The notes: generated by a model from the sequence alone, not told the origin. A stretch of 7,656 nucleotides of DNA from Desulfotomaculum sp. (GCA_003445555.1 DMDI01000109.1:1-7656), one strand, 5' to 3'; positions 1-5,550 are shown, counted from the first letter of the stretch. Translations and numbers: made by a program.

Positions 1-325
1 CTGAAAGTACGCGTACTTTCAGGCCGGTCTCTTTTCTCATTAAAGCTAAAAAATGTGCCTGGTTAACCGCGTCCCTAACGGCACTGGTCGCTACCGGAAT
101 AATTTTTTCAGCTTGCCATAACCGGCTAATATTTAAATAACTCTTAGCCGCGTTTATTGTCCGGTCAATCGCCTCAGGACGTAAATAACCACCCGCCATC
201 CCTTCTCCCAGCCTGGTAATGGCCTGCTTTTTCTCTAACGCTTTCACTTGTCCATTTTTGCCCGCCTCTACCACTAAAAGACGGATTGAATTTGTCCCCA
301 AATCTATTACGGCTATTCGGGTCAT
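1..325 (-). CDS. ppx: Ppx/GppA family phosphatase, N-terminal part (runs off the left edge)
   Basis: Translation on the minus strand from ATG at 325-323 gives 108 visible residues before the window ends. They begin MTRIAVIDLGTNSIRLLVVE, the phosphate-1 loop of the ASKHA-fold exopolyphosphatase / pppGpp phosphohydrolase family, and continue with PVATSAVRDAVN near residues 78-88, a second family hallmark. The family hydrolyses polyphosphate and/or pppGpp in the cytoplasm; which activity this copy has cannot be told from the N-terminus. The start is set by a strong AAGAGGGGG ribosome-binding site 7 nt upstream. It lies downstream of yabR, as in related Clostridia, but an intrinsic terminator separates them, so it may have its own promoter or depend on read-through. 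Its leader contains a heptamer repeat and a duplicated ribosome-binding site. About two thirds of the protein is outside the window. Confidence 0.93.
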   Translation of the reverse strand, partial: MTRIAVIDLGTNSIRLLVVEAGKNGQVKALEKKQAITRLGEGMAGGYLRPEAIDRTINAAKSYLNISRLWQAEKIIPVATSAVRDAVNQAHFLALMRKETGLKVRVLS

Positions 326-332
326 CAAGGGA

Positions 333-406
333 CCCCCTCTTGCTTATGCTAAAAATATCTCGAACATCGAACATCGAACATCGAGGACGTTCCCCCTCTT
401 GCTTAT
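333..406. repeat. 15-bp direct repeat flanking a heptanucleotide tandem repeat in the ppx leader
   Basis: The 15-mer ccccctcttgcttat occurs exactly at 333-347 and again at 392-406. Between them lie three perfect copies of cgaacat (361-381) followed by cga. On the minus strand the 15-mer contains the AAGAGGGGG ribosome-binding site, so the ppx initiation signal is duplicated 59 bp upstream. Each heptamer reads ATGTTCG on that strand and so supplies an ATG, at 381, 374 and 367, one in each reading frame. Confidence 0.85.
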
Positions 407-425
407 ATTTAAAAAGCCCGAAACT

Positions 426-449
426 AAAAAAACGTTCCTTGATGGAACG
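426..449 (-). terminator. Intrinsic terminator after yabR
   Basis: On the minus strand, 22 nt after the yabR stop, CGTTCC (449-444), a 5-nt loop and GGAACG (438-433) form a perfect 6-bp stem followed at once by seven T residues (432-426). This is a standard Rho-independent terminator and probably ends the HTH-divIC-yabR transcript. The stem is short, so some read-through into ppx is possible. Confidence 0.75.
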
Positions 450-470
450 CTTTACTTTTTTGATAAAAAC

Positions 471-872
471 TTAAACTTGGCTATAACGGTAACTGTTTTT
501 TGTGCTGCGGCCACCTCTTTTTGCTTCAGCGCTACGACGCAATACCTCTTGCCTTTCTTCGCTTTCTTTCAAAAAAATGGCCAACTTATCTTCAAAAGAT
601 AGGTGGCCTTTTTTCGTCTGGTAAGATTTATCTTTTCCTGCCTTTGTCTGTTTAATGGACAAACCGATTTTACCCTTTGGATCTACTGATATTACTTTTA
701 CGGTAACCTGCTCATTTAGCTTTAAATAATCACCAATATCTTTTACATAACCGTCGGCTACTTCTGAAATATGAACTAAGCCAGTCTCACCCCCGGGCAG
801 TTGAATAAAAGCCCCAAAATTCGTAATTCCGGTGACAAAACCAACTAAAATACTTCCTAATTCAATTGGCAT
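471..872 (-). CDS. yabR: S1-domain RNA-binding protein, YabR family
   Basis: A 133-residue cytoplasmic protein. An S1 (OB-fold) RNA-binding domain fills roughly residues 5-75: it opens MPIELGSILVGFVTGITNFG, followed by AFIQLPGGETGLVHISEVAD and then KGKIGLSIKQ. A linker leads to the conserved YabR tail, FEDKLAIFLKESEERQEVLRR at about 93-113, and a basic KRGGRS patch near 118-123 likely to touch RNA. Length is close to B. subtilis YabR (about 128 residues). No enzymatic role is known for the family; it is general RNA or ribosome binding. The ATG start fits the family N-terminus; the GGGAGGA ribosome-binding site is somewhat distant (about 15 nt). A good sigma-A-type promoter at 915-944 serves it directly, and divIC lies 99 bp upstream with no terminator between, so it may also be co-transcribed. 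A terminator follows at 426-449. Confidence 0.93.
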   Translation of the reverse strand: MPIELGSILVGFVTGITNFGAFIQLPGGETGLVHISEVADGYVKDIGDYLKLNEQVTVKVISVDPKGKIGLSIKQTKAGKDKSYQTKKGHLSFEDKLAIFLKESEERQEVLRRSAEAKRGGRSTKNSYRYSQV

Positions 873-914
873 AACTAAAAGGGTCTTCCTCCCTCAGGTA
901 ATACAATTACAAAT

Positions 915-944
915 ATTGTACGTAAAAAAACATGAAAATGTCAA
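915..944 (-). promoter_or_regulatory. Sigma-A-type promoter for yabR
   Basis: On the minus strand a perfect -35 TTGACA (944-939) is followed after 18 nt by the -10 hexamer TACAAT (920-915, five of six consensus bases). Transcription would begin near 908, giving a leader of about 36 nt with the yabR ribosome-binding site. The -10 is one arm of a small dyad (tacaat 902-907 / attgta 915-920), which could be an operator, though AT-rich dyads of this size are common by chance. Confidence 0.7.
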
Positions 945-949
945 GCTAG

Positions 950-980
950 TTTTTTTATTCTGTGTATTTTTTTATTCTGT
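950..980. repeat. Tandem 17-bp duplication over the divIC stop codon
   Basis: tttttttattctgt occurs at 950-963 and again at 967-980, a period of 17 bp. The second copy contains the TAA stop of divIC, so the first is a duplicate of the last codons and stop just downstream. It looks like slippage and has no evident coding effect. Confidence 0.7.
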
Positions 981-1325
981 TTTTGCTTGAATTACCCGCA
1001 CCTCCCCGGACCTAACCAATCCTAATTTTTCCCTGGCTATCTGTTCAATATAAGCGTCAGTCCTGATTAATTTTAGTTGGTCTTTAAGCTCAGCATTCTT
1101 TTTTTGTAAAGTTTCTACTTGTACCCTCATTCCATAAAGTTCTTTTTGCATCACCCGTAACTGGTTAAATTGCAGACCAAAAGAAAAAATGAAGTAAAGG
1201 AGTATAATTAAAAGTAGTATAGTGGGAAGCCTACCTTTGCTAAGACGCAAACGGTATCTATCTGGCTCTGCTATCTCTTTTTGACGGATGTATCCACTTT
1301 TTGGCCTATACCCTGGAGAAATCAC
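972..1325 (-). CDS. divIC: Septum formation initiator DivIC/FtsB family cell-division protein
   Basis: A 117-residue bitopic membrane protein. Residues 1-32 form a basic cytoplasmic tail, about 33-53 a single transmembrane helix (PTILLLIILLYFIFSFGL), and about 54-88 an extracytoplasmic coiled coil of the leucine-zipper type. The C-terminus carries the family motif AYIEQIAREKLGLVRSGE (about 91-108). DivIC pairs with FtsL in the divisome and controls septal peptidoglycan synthesis; in B. subtilis it is also needed for the sporulation septum. The start is GTG at 1325, overlapping the TGA of the upstream HTH gene in a GTGA arrangement, with AAGGAGG about 10 nt upstream: strong signs of translational coupling. 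Its position next to yabQ/yabR agrees with the B. subtilis order, except that the HTH gene and leuCD come between it and yabQ. The alternative names FtsB or FtsL are less likely given this synteny. Confidence 0.93.
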   Translation of the reverse strand: MISPGYRPKSGYIRQKEIAEPDRYRLRLSKGRLPTILLLIILLYFIFSFGLQFNQLRVMQKELYGMRVQVETLQKKNAELKDQLKLIRTDAYIEQIAREKLGLVRSGEVRVIQAKTE

Positions 1326-1576
1326 CTCGAATCTTCCTCCTTACCTTCTTTTGCTTCCTCATCATCTAAACTAAACAAGCCTAAATGTTCCCCGGAAAAA
1401 ACAATTACCACTTCATATTCTTTATGCCGGGCCCGGCTGTATAAAGTAGCTACGGTACTGGCACTTATTTTTAAGCGGCTGGCAATTTGTTCGTTGGTAT
1501 AACCCTTTTCTTTGAGCACAACAACCTGGCGTTCCCGAAAGCTTAATCTTTCCGCACCCCGTATTTCTACCTTCAT
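1322..1576 (-). CDS. Small HTH protein with a sigma-70 region 4 / LuxR-like domain
   Basis: An 84-residue protein. Residues about 10-50 (LSFRERQVVVLKEKGYTNEQ followed by IASRLKISASTVATLYSRAR) form a tri-helical helix-turn-helix of the kind in sigma-70 region 4 and LuxR C-terminal domains; the recognition helix should lie around residues 38-50. There is no receiver or sigma region 2, so it is neither a full sigma factor nor a response regulator. The C-terminus (about 70-84) is very acidic (DDEEAKEGKEEDSR). The ATG at 1576 has AGGAG 6 nt upstream. It overlaps divIC by 4 nt and is the first gene of an HTH-divIC operon. The B. subtilis cluster has no such gene between yabQ and divIC. DNA binding is well supported; its targets are unknown. 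Autoregulation through the dyads in its own upstream gap is a reasonable inference. The Tfx-type archaeal HTH family is a more distant alternative. Confidence 0.82.
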   Translation of the reverse strand: MKVEIRGAERLSFRERQVVVLKEKGYTNEQIASRLKISASTVATLYSRARHKEYEVVIVFSGEHLGLFSLDDEEAKEGKEEDSR

Positions 1577-1594
1577 TTTTTCTCCTGTAGGCGG

Positions 1595-1627
1595 TTATCC
1601 ACTAATTTATCCACAGTATGTGGACAA
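1595..1627. promoter_or_regulatory. Cluster of three DnaA-box-like sites upstream of HTH-divIC
   Basis: TTATCCACT (1595-1603, one mismatch), TTATCCACA (1607-1615, exact match to consensus TTATNCACA) and, on the opposite strand, TTGTCCACA (1627-1619, one mismatch) occur within 33 bp. The last two are arranged as an inverted pair separated by 3 bp. They lie in the leader or promoter region of the HTH-divIC operon, next to a very AT-rich stretch. The match to the DnaA consensus is seen directly; DnaA binding is inferred. The inverted pair could instead be an operator for the HTH protein. Confidence 0.5.
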
Positions 1628-1655
1628 TATTAATACGTTATAACTACTTAGTTTC

Positions 1656-1697
1656 TATGTTTTTTAAAAAATTCCTGCTAATTTTTTAAAAAACATA
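1656..1697. repeat. Perfect 18-bp AT-rich inverted repeat with 6-nt spacer
   Basis: tatgttttttaaaaaatt (1656-1673) and its exact reverse complement aattttttaaaaaacata (1680-1697) are separated by cctgct. Each arm also holds the self-complementary core TTTTTTAAAAAA. A further dyad follows (agttaatt / aattaact, 1700-1717, 2-bp spacer). The structure lies mid-way in the divergent gap between HTH-divIC and leuCD. With only one G-C pair in the stem it is a poor terminator; a protein-binding dyad, a cruciform or an unwinding element fits better. Confidence 0.75.
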
Positions 1698-1768
1698 ATA
1701 GTTAATTTTAATTAACTTAAATTTACAAAAAATTTCTCATGTAAAAACTATTTTAAGTTAAATCTAAA

Positions 1769-1777
1769 TGATATAAT
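1769..1777 (+). promoter_or_regulatory. Extended -10 promoter for leuCD
   Basis: TGATATAAT at 1769-1777 is a perfect extended -10 element (TGn followed by TATAAT). No good -35 hexamer is found 16-18 nt upstream, which extended -10 promoters tolerate. Transcription would start near 1784 and leave a leader of about 44 nt, too short for a T-box riboswitch or a leucine leader-peptide attenuator. Confidence 0.6.
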
Positions 1778-1827
1778 CATATGAAAAAGTTTTATTCTTC
1801 ATGATTTTATTTTAATTGAGGTGAAAA

Positions 1828-3090
1828 ATGCCCTTGACTATCACTGAAAAAATTCTAGCCGCCCATACTGACCAAAAAAAAGTTACCCCGGGAGAAATAA
1901 TCAACGTAAAAGTGGACTTAGTCCTGGGAAATGATATAACCGCCCCCGTGGCCATTCAAGAATTTAAAAAACTTAGCTTCACCCAAGTTTTTGACCGGGA
2001 AAAGGTGGTATTAGTACCGGATCATTTCACGCCAAACAAGGATATTAAGTCAGCCGAACAAGCCTTAATTCTCAAAAAATTTGCTCAAAAATACCAAATT
2101 ACTAATTACTTTGAAGTAGGACGCATGGGTATAGAGCATTGCCTGCTGCCCGAACAAGGTTTAGTTGGCCCGGGAAATTTAATTATTGGGGCTGATTCAC
2201 ATACCTGCACCTATGGAGCGTTAGGCGCTTTCTCCACCGGGGTAGGCAGTACGGATTTGGCTGCCGCCATGGCCTCAGGTGAAATCTGGTTAAAAGTACC
2301 CTCTTCCCTTAAGTTTATTTACACAGGTCAACTGTCTCCCTGGGTAGGAGGCAAGGACTTGATTCTTTTTACCATTGGGAAAATAGGGGTAGACGGAGCA
2401 TTGTATGCGGCCATGGAGTTTACCGGACCGGTTATCCAACAGCTCCCCATGGCTGACCGTTTTACCATGTGTAATATGGCCATAGAAGCCGGGGCCAAAA
2501 ACGGAATTATTGCTCCGGACGAAATAGCCCTGGCTTACGTTAAAGATAGAATAAAAAAACCTTATCATATTTACCAAAGTGACCCGGGGGCTAAATACGC
2601 GGCTACTTTTGATTTTGACGTTACGCCATTAGAGCCCCAAGTGGCTTTTCCCCATTCTCCTGAAAATACCCGCCCTATTAGTGCCGTAGGAAACGTACTC
2701 ATTGACCAGGTCATAATTGGCTCTTGCACCAACGGCCGTCTGGAAGACTTGCGCCTGGCGGCAAATGTTTTGCGTAACCAAAAGGTTCACCCTTACGTCC
2801 GGCTTATTATCATCCCGGGCACCCAGGAAATTTACCGGCAGGCCCTCAAAGAGGGGTTAATTGAGGTTTTTCTGGCGGCAGAGGCCGTAATCAGTACCCC
2901 CACCTGCGGCCCTTGTCTGGGTGGTCATATGGGTATTCTGGCCAAAGGAGAACGGGCTATAGCTACTACAAACCGTAACTTTATAGGCCGGATGGGCCAC
3001 CCGGAAAGCGAAGTTTATCTGGCTAACCCGGCCATCGCTGCTGCCTCAGCTATCCTGGGCCGGATTGCGGCTCCCTGGGAGGTGAGTTAG
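1828..3090 (+). CDS. leuC: 3-isopropylmalate dehydratase large subunit (LeuC/HacA-type aconitase family)
   Basis: A complete 420-residue cytoplasmic aconitase-superfamily large subunit, the length usual for the two-subunit clostridial/archaeal LeuC type rather than the longer (about 470) enterobacterial type. The substrate and cluster motif GADSHTCTYGALGAFSTGVG sits at about 121-140. The [4Fe-4S] cluster ligands are C300 (in IGSCTNGR), C360 and C363 (in TPTCGPCLGG). With LeuD it isomerises 2-isopropylmalate to 3-isopropylmalate in leucine synthesis. Homologues of this type also act on homoaconitate or citramalate-pathway substrates, so specificity is inferred. The ATG has GAGGTG 4 nt upstream and an extended -10 promoter about 50 nt upstream. 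leuD follows directly after the stop. leuA and leuB are not in the window, and the pair interrupts a sporulation/division cluster in the opposite orientation, pointing to an insertion or relocation in this lineage. Confidence 0.93.
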   Translation: MPLTITEKILAAHTDQKKVTPGEIINVKVDLVLGNDITAPVAIQEFKKLSFTQVFDREKVVLVPDHFTPNKDIKSAEQALILKKFAQKYQITNYFEVGRMGIEHCLLPEQGLVGPGNLIIGADSHTCTYGALGAFSTGVGSTDLAAAMASGEIWLKVPSSLKFIYTGQLSPWVGGKDLILFTIGKIGVDGALYAAMEFTGPVIQQLPMADRFTMCNMAIEAGAKNGIIAPDEIALAYVKDRIKKPYHIYQSDPGAKYAATFDFDVTPLEPQVAFPHSPENTRPISAVGNVLIDQVIIGSCTNGRLEDLRLAANVLRNQKVHPYVRLIIIPGTQEIYRQALKEGLIEVFLAAEAVISTPTCGPCLGGHMGILAKGERAIATTNRNFIGRMGHPESEVYLANPAIAAASAILGRIAAPWEVS

Positions 3091-3591
3091 GTGGAACTGC
3101 ACGGTAGAGTATGGAAGTTCGGGGATAATATTGATACAGACCTTATTATTCCCGCCCGTTACCTTAATGTTTTTGATCCGCTGGAATTAGCCAAACACTG
3201 TATGGAAGATATTAACCCGGCGTTTGCCCAAGAAATTCAACCGGGAGATATTATTGTAGCCGGGAAAAATTTTGGCTGCGGCAGCTCAAGGGAACACGCG
3301 CCTTTAGCCCTCAAGGCAGCCGGAGTTAGCGCTATTATTGCCCCTTCTTTCGCCCGGATTTTCTACCGTAATGCTTTTAACATTGGTTTACCTATTTTTG
3401 AATTTCCACCGGCGACTGAAAAAATTAGGACCGGAGACGAAATAGTTATAAATATGGCGACCGGAGTAATTACCAACTTGACGCAAAATGAGCAGTATCA
3501 GACAACCCTAATACCGCCATTTATGCAGGAAATTATTAGCGCCGGCGGATTAATAAATCATATCCAAAAAAATAAACGCAAAGGTAAATGA
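3091..3591 (+). CDS. leuD: 3-isopropylmalate dehydratase small subunit
   Basis: A complete 166-residue swivel-domain subunit, the typical length for the LeuD partner of two-subunit enzymes. [17 protein letters not shown] (10-26) and the catalytic [11 protein letters not shown] (61-71) are diagnostic; [20 protein letters not shown] (84-103) completes the conserved core. In related archaeal enzymes the loop after the YL of the N-terminal motif helps separate isopropylmalate from homoaconitate substrates. Here it reads YLN, which to my memory is common in clostridial LeuD, so leucine synthesis is the best guess. GTG start at 3091 immediately after the leuC TAG, with GGGAGG 8 nt upstream inside the leuC end, so the two are co-transcribed and probably coupled. 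It converges on yabQ with a 51-bp gap. Only a weak stem (gttttt 3614-3619 / aaaaac 3628-3633) could end transcription there. Confidence 0.93.
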   Translation: MELHGRVWKFGDNIDTDLIIPARYLNVFDPLELAKHCMEDINPAFAQEIQPGDIIVAGKNFGCGSSREHAPLALKAAGVSAIIAPSFARIFYRNAFNIGLPIFEFPPATEKIRTGDEIVINMATGVITNLTQNEQYQTTLIPPFMQEIISAGGLINHIQKNKRKGK

Positions 3592-3642
3592 ACTTAAAAT
3601 TAATTATAGAACAGTTTTTGCCGCTTTAAAAACAGAAATAAT

Positions 3643-4110
3643 TTAACTACCTTTAGGGTTACGTTTAAATCTAATGATAAAATAAAACCCGCGCCTGATA
3701 AATTGGCCTGGAAAAAATAAAACAAAATAAATTACCCGGTAGGGGAAAATAAACGCCGTCCAGATCAAATGGCTAATTTTCATCACTATTTTAAATAACT
3801 TTCTAATTACGAGATATAAACGGTAAACGAAGGAATAAGTTAATTGACTAAAAATTTTAAGGTAAAGCAGGGCTCCTAAAACTAACCCGAAAAAAATAAA
3901 AAAACGTATCTCACCTTGATTTCCGGGAAATAAAAAAATAAAAACCAGGGGGGTTAAAATTAGCCAAAACAATAGGTCGCCAATTATAGTCCCTGTTTTT
4001 TTAAGCTTTAATATGTTCCGGATAACTTGATAAACGTTATAGCAAAAAACTAGGAAAAAACCTGAGGCAATAGCTAAGGAAAATAACTTAAGTTGTTCTT
4101 CTAAGGTCAT
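3643..4110 (-). CDS. yabQ: Spore cortex biosynthesis protein YabQ
   Basis: A 155-residue polytopic membrane protein with hydrophobic segments at about 8-30, 43-62, 69-88 and 112-133, and basic linkers and tail. The start MTLEEQLKLFSLAIASGFFL and the position directly after yabP match the YabQ family. In B. subtilis YabQ sits in the outer forespore membrane, is made under sigma-E, and is required for spore cortex formation. The sequence diverges quickly in this family, so the call rests on topology and synteny as much as on similarity. ATG at 4110 with AAAGGG 9-10 nt upstream. The 75-bp gap to yabP is AT-rich; transcription probably comes from the sigma-E-like promoter upstream of yabP. Confidence 0.88.
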   Translation of the reverse strand: MTLEEQLKLFSLAIASGFFLVFCYNVYQVIRNILKLKKTGTIIGDLLFWLILTPLVFIFLFPGNQGEIRFFIFFGLVLGALLYLKIFSQLTYSFVYRLYLVIRKLFKIVMKISHLIWTAFIFPYRVIYFVLFFPGQFIRRGFYFIIRFKRNPKGS

Positions 4111-4185
4111 AAACCCAACCCTTTATTTTTAAAATAAAAGGTGTTTAAAAATGCCTTTTTTTATTAGATATTTATTTGTTTAAGG

Positions 4186-4467
4186 TTATTTGAATAATCT
4201 ACTAATAATGTCTTTAGGTTGTTTTTGTCTTTTTTTCATCCCTTTATCTTTTTGAAACTGCATTTCCGAAAAAAATCCTTCGGCATTTAAAATACCGTTG
4301 GTTAAGTCTAGATGCGTAATATTAAGCCCTTCCCCTTTTAAAACCAACAAACCCATATTTGTTTCCAAGACAATCTTTTGCTCGTCAAAACTTTCTACTA
4401 AAAGAATGCCTTCTAAAACAATAAATTTGCGATCGGTAAGAATAAGTTTATTTTTATTGTCTTCCAT
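4186..4467 (-). CDS. yabP: Sporulation protein YabP
   Basis: A 93-residue soluble protein of the YabP/YqfC family. The family core is seen as NKLILTDRKFIVLEGILLVE (6-25) followed by KIVLETNMGLLVLKGEGLNI (31-50), LDLTNGILNAEG (53-64) and a basic C-terminus. It is predicted to be all-beta and to lack a signal peptide or membrane segment. In B. subtilis yabP is expressed in the mother cell under sigma-E with yabQ. The related YqfC/YqfD proteins also act in sporulation, but YabP's molecular function is unknown. ATG start at 4467; the ribosome-binding site is modest (GGGGA, 9 nt upstream). Confidence 0.9.
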   Translation of the reverse strand: MEDNKNKLILTDRKFIVLEGILLVESFDEQKIVLETNMGLLVLKGEGLNITHLDLTNGILNAEGFFSEMQFQKDKGMKKRQKQPKDIISRLFK

Positions 4468-4508
4468 AAAGTATTGTCCCCGGAACGAAAAAATTATGCC
4501 TGCATTTT

Positions 4509-4539
4509 AATTTTTATGTTTCTACTAACTAAATTATTC
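4509..4539 (-). promoter_or_regulatory. Sigma-E-like promoter for yabPQ
   Basis: On the minus strand GAATAAT (4539-4533) resembles the sigma-E -35 (KMATATT, one mismatch). It is followed after 14 nt by CATAAAAATT (4518-4509), resembling the -10 CATACANT with two differences. Transcription would begin near 4501, 33 nt before yabP. B. subtilis yabPQ is sigma-E dependent, which supports the call, but AT-rich DNA gives chance matches. Confidence 0.45.
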
Positions 4540-4596
4540 GGTGCTTTTTTAGATTTACCACTATACGGCTAACTGGATAACCACTTTATATAATTT

Positions 4597-5532
4597 TTAC
4601 GGCCAATATTTTTTTAGCTCCACCCCTTTAAAATAAAAACGAATTATTTCTTCGGGTGACTTTCCTTCCTGAGCAAGCTGCCTTGCTCCCCACTGACACA
4701 TTCCTACCCCGTGTCCAAAACCTTTCCCCTTCAAGATTAAGTTGCCATCCTGTATGGTTATGGCCGTTAAAAAAGTAGAGCGAACCCATTCACTGCCTAA
4801 ATTCAACCTTAAGGCAGGAGCTCCCACCACTGCCCCGCCAAGCTTAATTTTGGTTGCCCGGCCAGAAGGACCGCGCTCAATAATTTGAGCCGAAGTTATT
4901 TCCCCTGGTGCTTTACCGGTAACTTTAACCACCGCAGCCCGCACTCTTTCTAACGGAATTTTAGTTTCCCAGGTCCGATAGACCGAAGGCGTAATTTTCA
5001 AGCAATCATCTTTTATACCGGCCTTTGCGTAAGGCGTAGGGGTTTTGGTATAACTCAGTCCCTCTGCCGCCGAAGCTGTTACTCCGCCATTACAGGCGCA
5101 AAACCAGGCCTTAATACAATCCCCTTGGTAGGTTACCACCTCGCCACGCGTCCTTTTTACCGCTTCACGGACATTCTTATTAATTCGGGCCGCATTATAA
5201 GCTTGAAATTCTTCGGTACTGGTGGAGGCATCTGTGCCATGCAGTTTTCGAACTCGCTCCGCTTTAATATTTTCCAGGGTGAAAGTACGGGCTAAAATAG
5301 CTTGCGCCGCCAAAGCATTAACCGGCCAGGCAGGATCCATTTCCGCGGCCACTACCCCGGCAATGTATTCTTCCATTTTAAGTTTCCTTTTTTCTCCACT
5401 TTCATTTATATATAGACTAATGATGGGCTCCCGACGCGGTACATCCGGTCTAATTTTACGTTCTGCCGGACGGAGGCACCCGATTATCTGCAAGCACAAG
5501 AAAAGCATAACTATTATCCTTGCTATCCCCAC
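4597..5532 (-). CDS. SpoIID/LytB-domain protein (peptidoglycan lytic transglycosylase type), probable lipoprotein
   Basis: A 311-residue exported protein. Residues about 6-19 are a hydrophobic signal ending in a lipobox-like LQIIGC, with C19 as the likely lipidated residue. The SpoIID/LytB domain spans about 38-305: KMEEYIAGVVAAEM (52-65), with E64 at the position of the catalytic glutamate of SpoIID; WPVNALAAQAILARTF (69-84); FCACNGGVTASAAE (144-157); and GFGHGVGMCQWGARQLA (271-287), the best-known family motif. SpoIID cleaves glycan strands with SpoIIP and SpoIIM in the engulfment machine. This may be a paralogue, because spoIID usually lies near murA/spoIIQ. It lies between rqcP and yabP, where B. 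subtilis has none. The zinc-ligand pattern (spaced His/Cys before a CQ) I recall from clostridial SpoIID is not preserved: the region reads KLHGTDASTSTEEFQAYN. The start is doubtful. GTG at 5532 has no close ribosome-binding site; a strong GAGGAGG (5574-5568) lies 35 nt upstream. ATG at 5508 with AAGGA is an alternative but would shorten the signal. Confidence 0.88.
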   Translation of the reverse strand: MGIARIIVMLFLCLQIIGCLRPAERKIRPDVPRREPIISLYINESGEKRKLKMEEYIAGVVAAEMDPAWPVNALAAQAILARTFTLENIKAERVRKLHGTDASTSTEEFQAYNAARINKNVREAVKRTRGEVVTYQGDCIKAWFCACNGGVTASAAEGLSYTKTPTPYAKAGIKDDCLKITPSVYRTWETKIPLERVRAAVVKVTGKAPGEITSAQIIERGPSGRATKIKLGGAVVGAPALRLNLGSEWVRSTFLTAITIQDGNLILKGKGFGHGVGMCQWGARQLAQEGKSPEEIIRFYFKGVELKKYWP

Positions 5533-5550
5533 TTGTTTACCGGTTAAATA

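Noticed and set aside
174..374. 66-codon minus-strand ORF overlapping the ppx start
   Set aside because: It runs out of frame through the ppx N-terminus, shows no protein family likeness, and arises from the middle ATG of the heptamer repeat; kept only as part of the repeat finding.
361..384. Heptamer tandem repeat considered as a CRISPR remnant
   Set aside because: The units are 7 bp and directly adjoining with no spacers.
1637..1665. Sigma-A promoter for HTH-divIC using TATAAC (1642-1637)
   Set aside because: The matching -35 position is poly-A, so it does not reach a supportable standard.
1784..1827. Possible T-box or leucine attenuator ahead of leuC
   Set aside because: The predicted leader is about 44 nt, with no T-box consensus, no Leu-rich peptide and no terminator hairpin.
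2290..2577. 95-codon minus-strand ORF inside leuC
   Set aside because: Antisense shadow of a clear gene, without family features or a suitable ribosome-binding site.
4136..4159. aaaagg/cctttt stem between yabP and yabQ, considered as a terminator
   Set aside because: Only two G-C pairs, and termination here would uncouple two genes normally expressed together.
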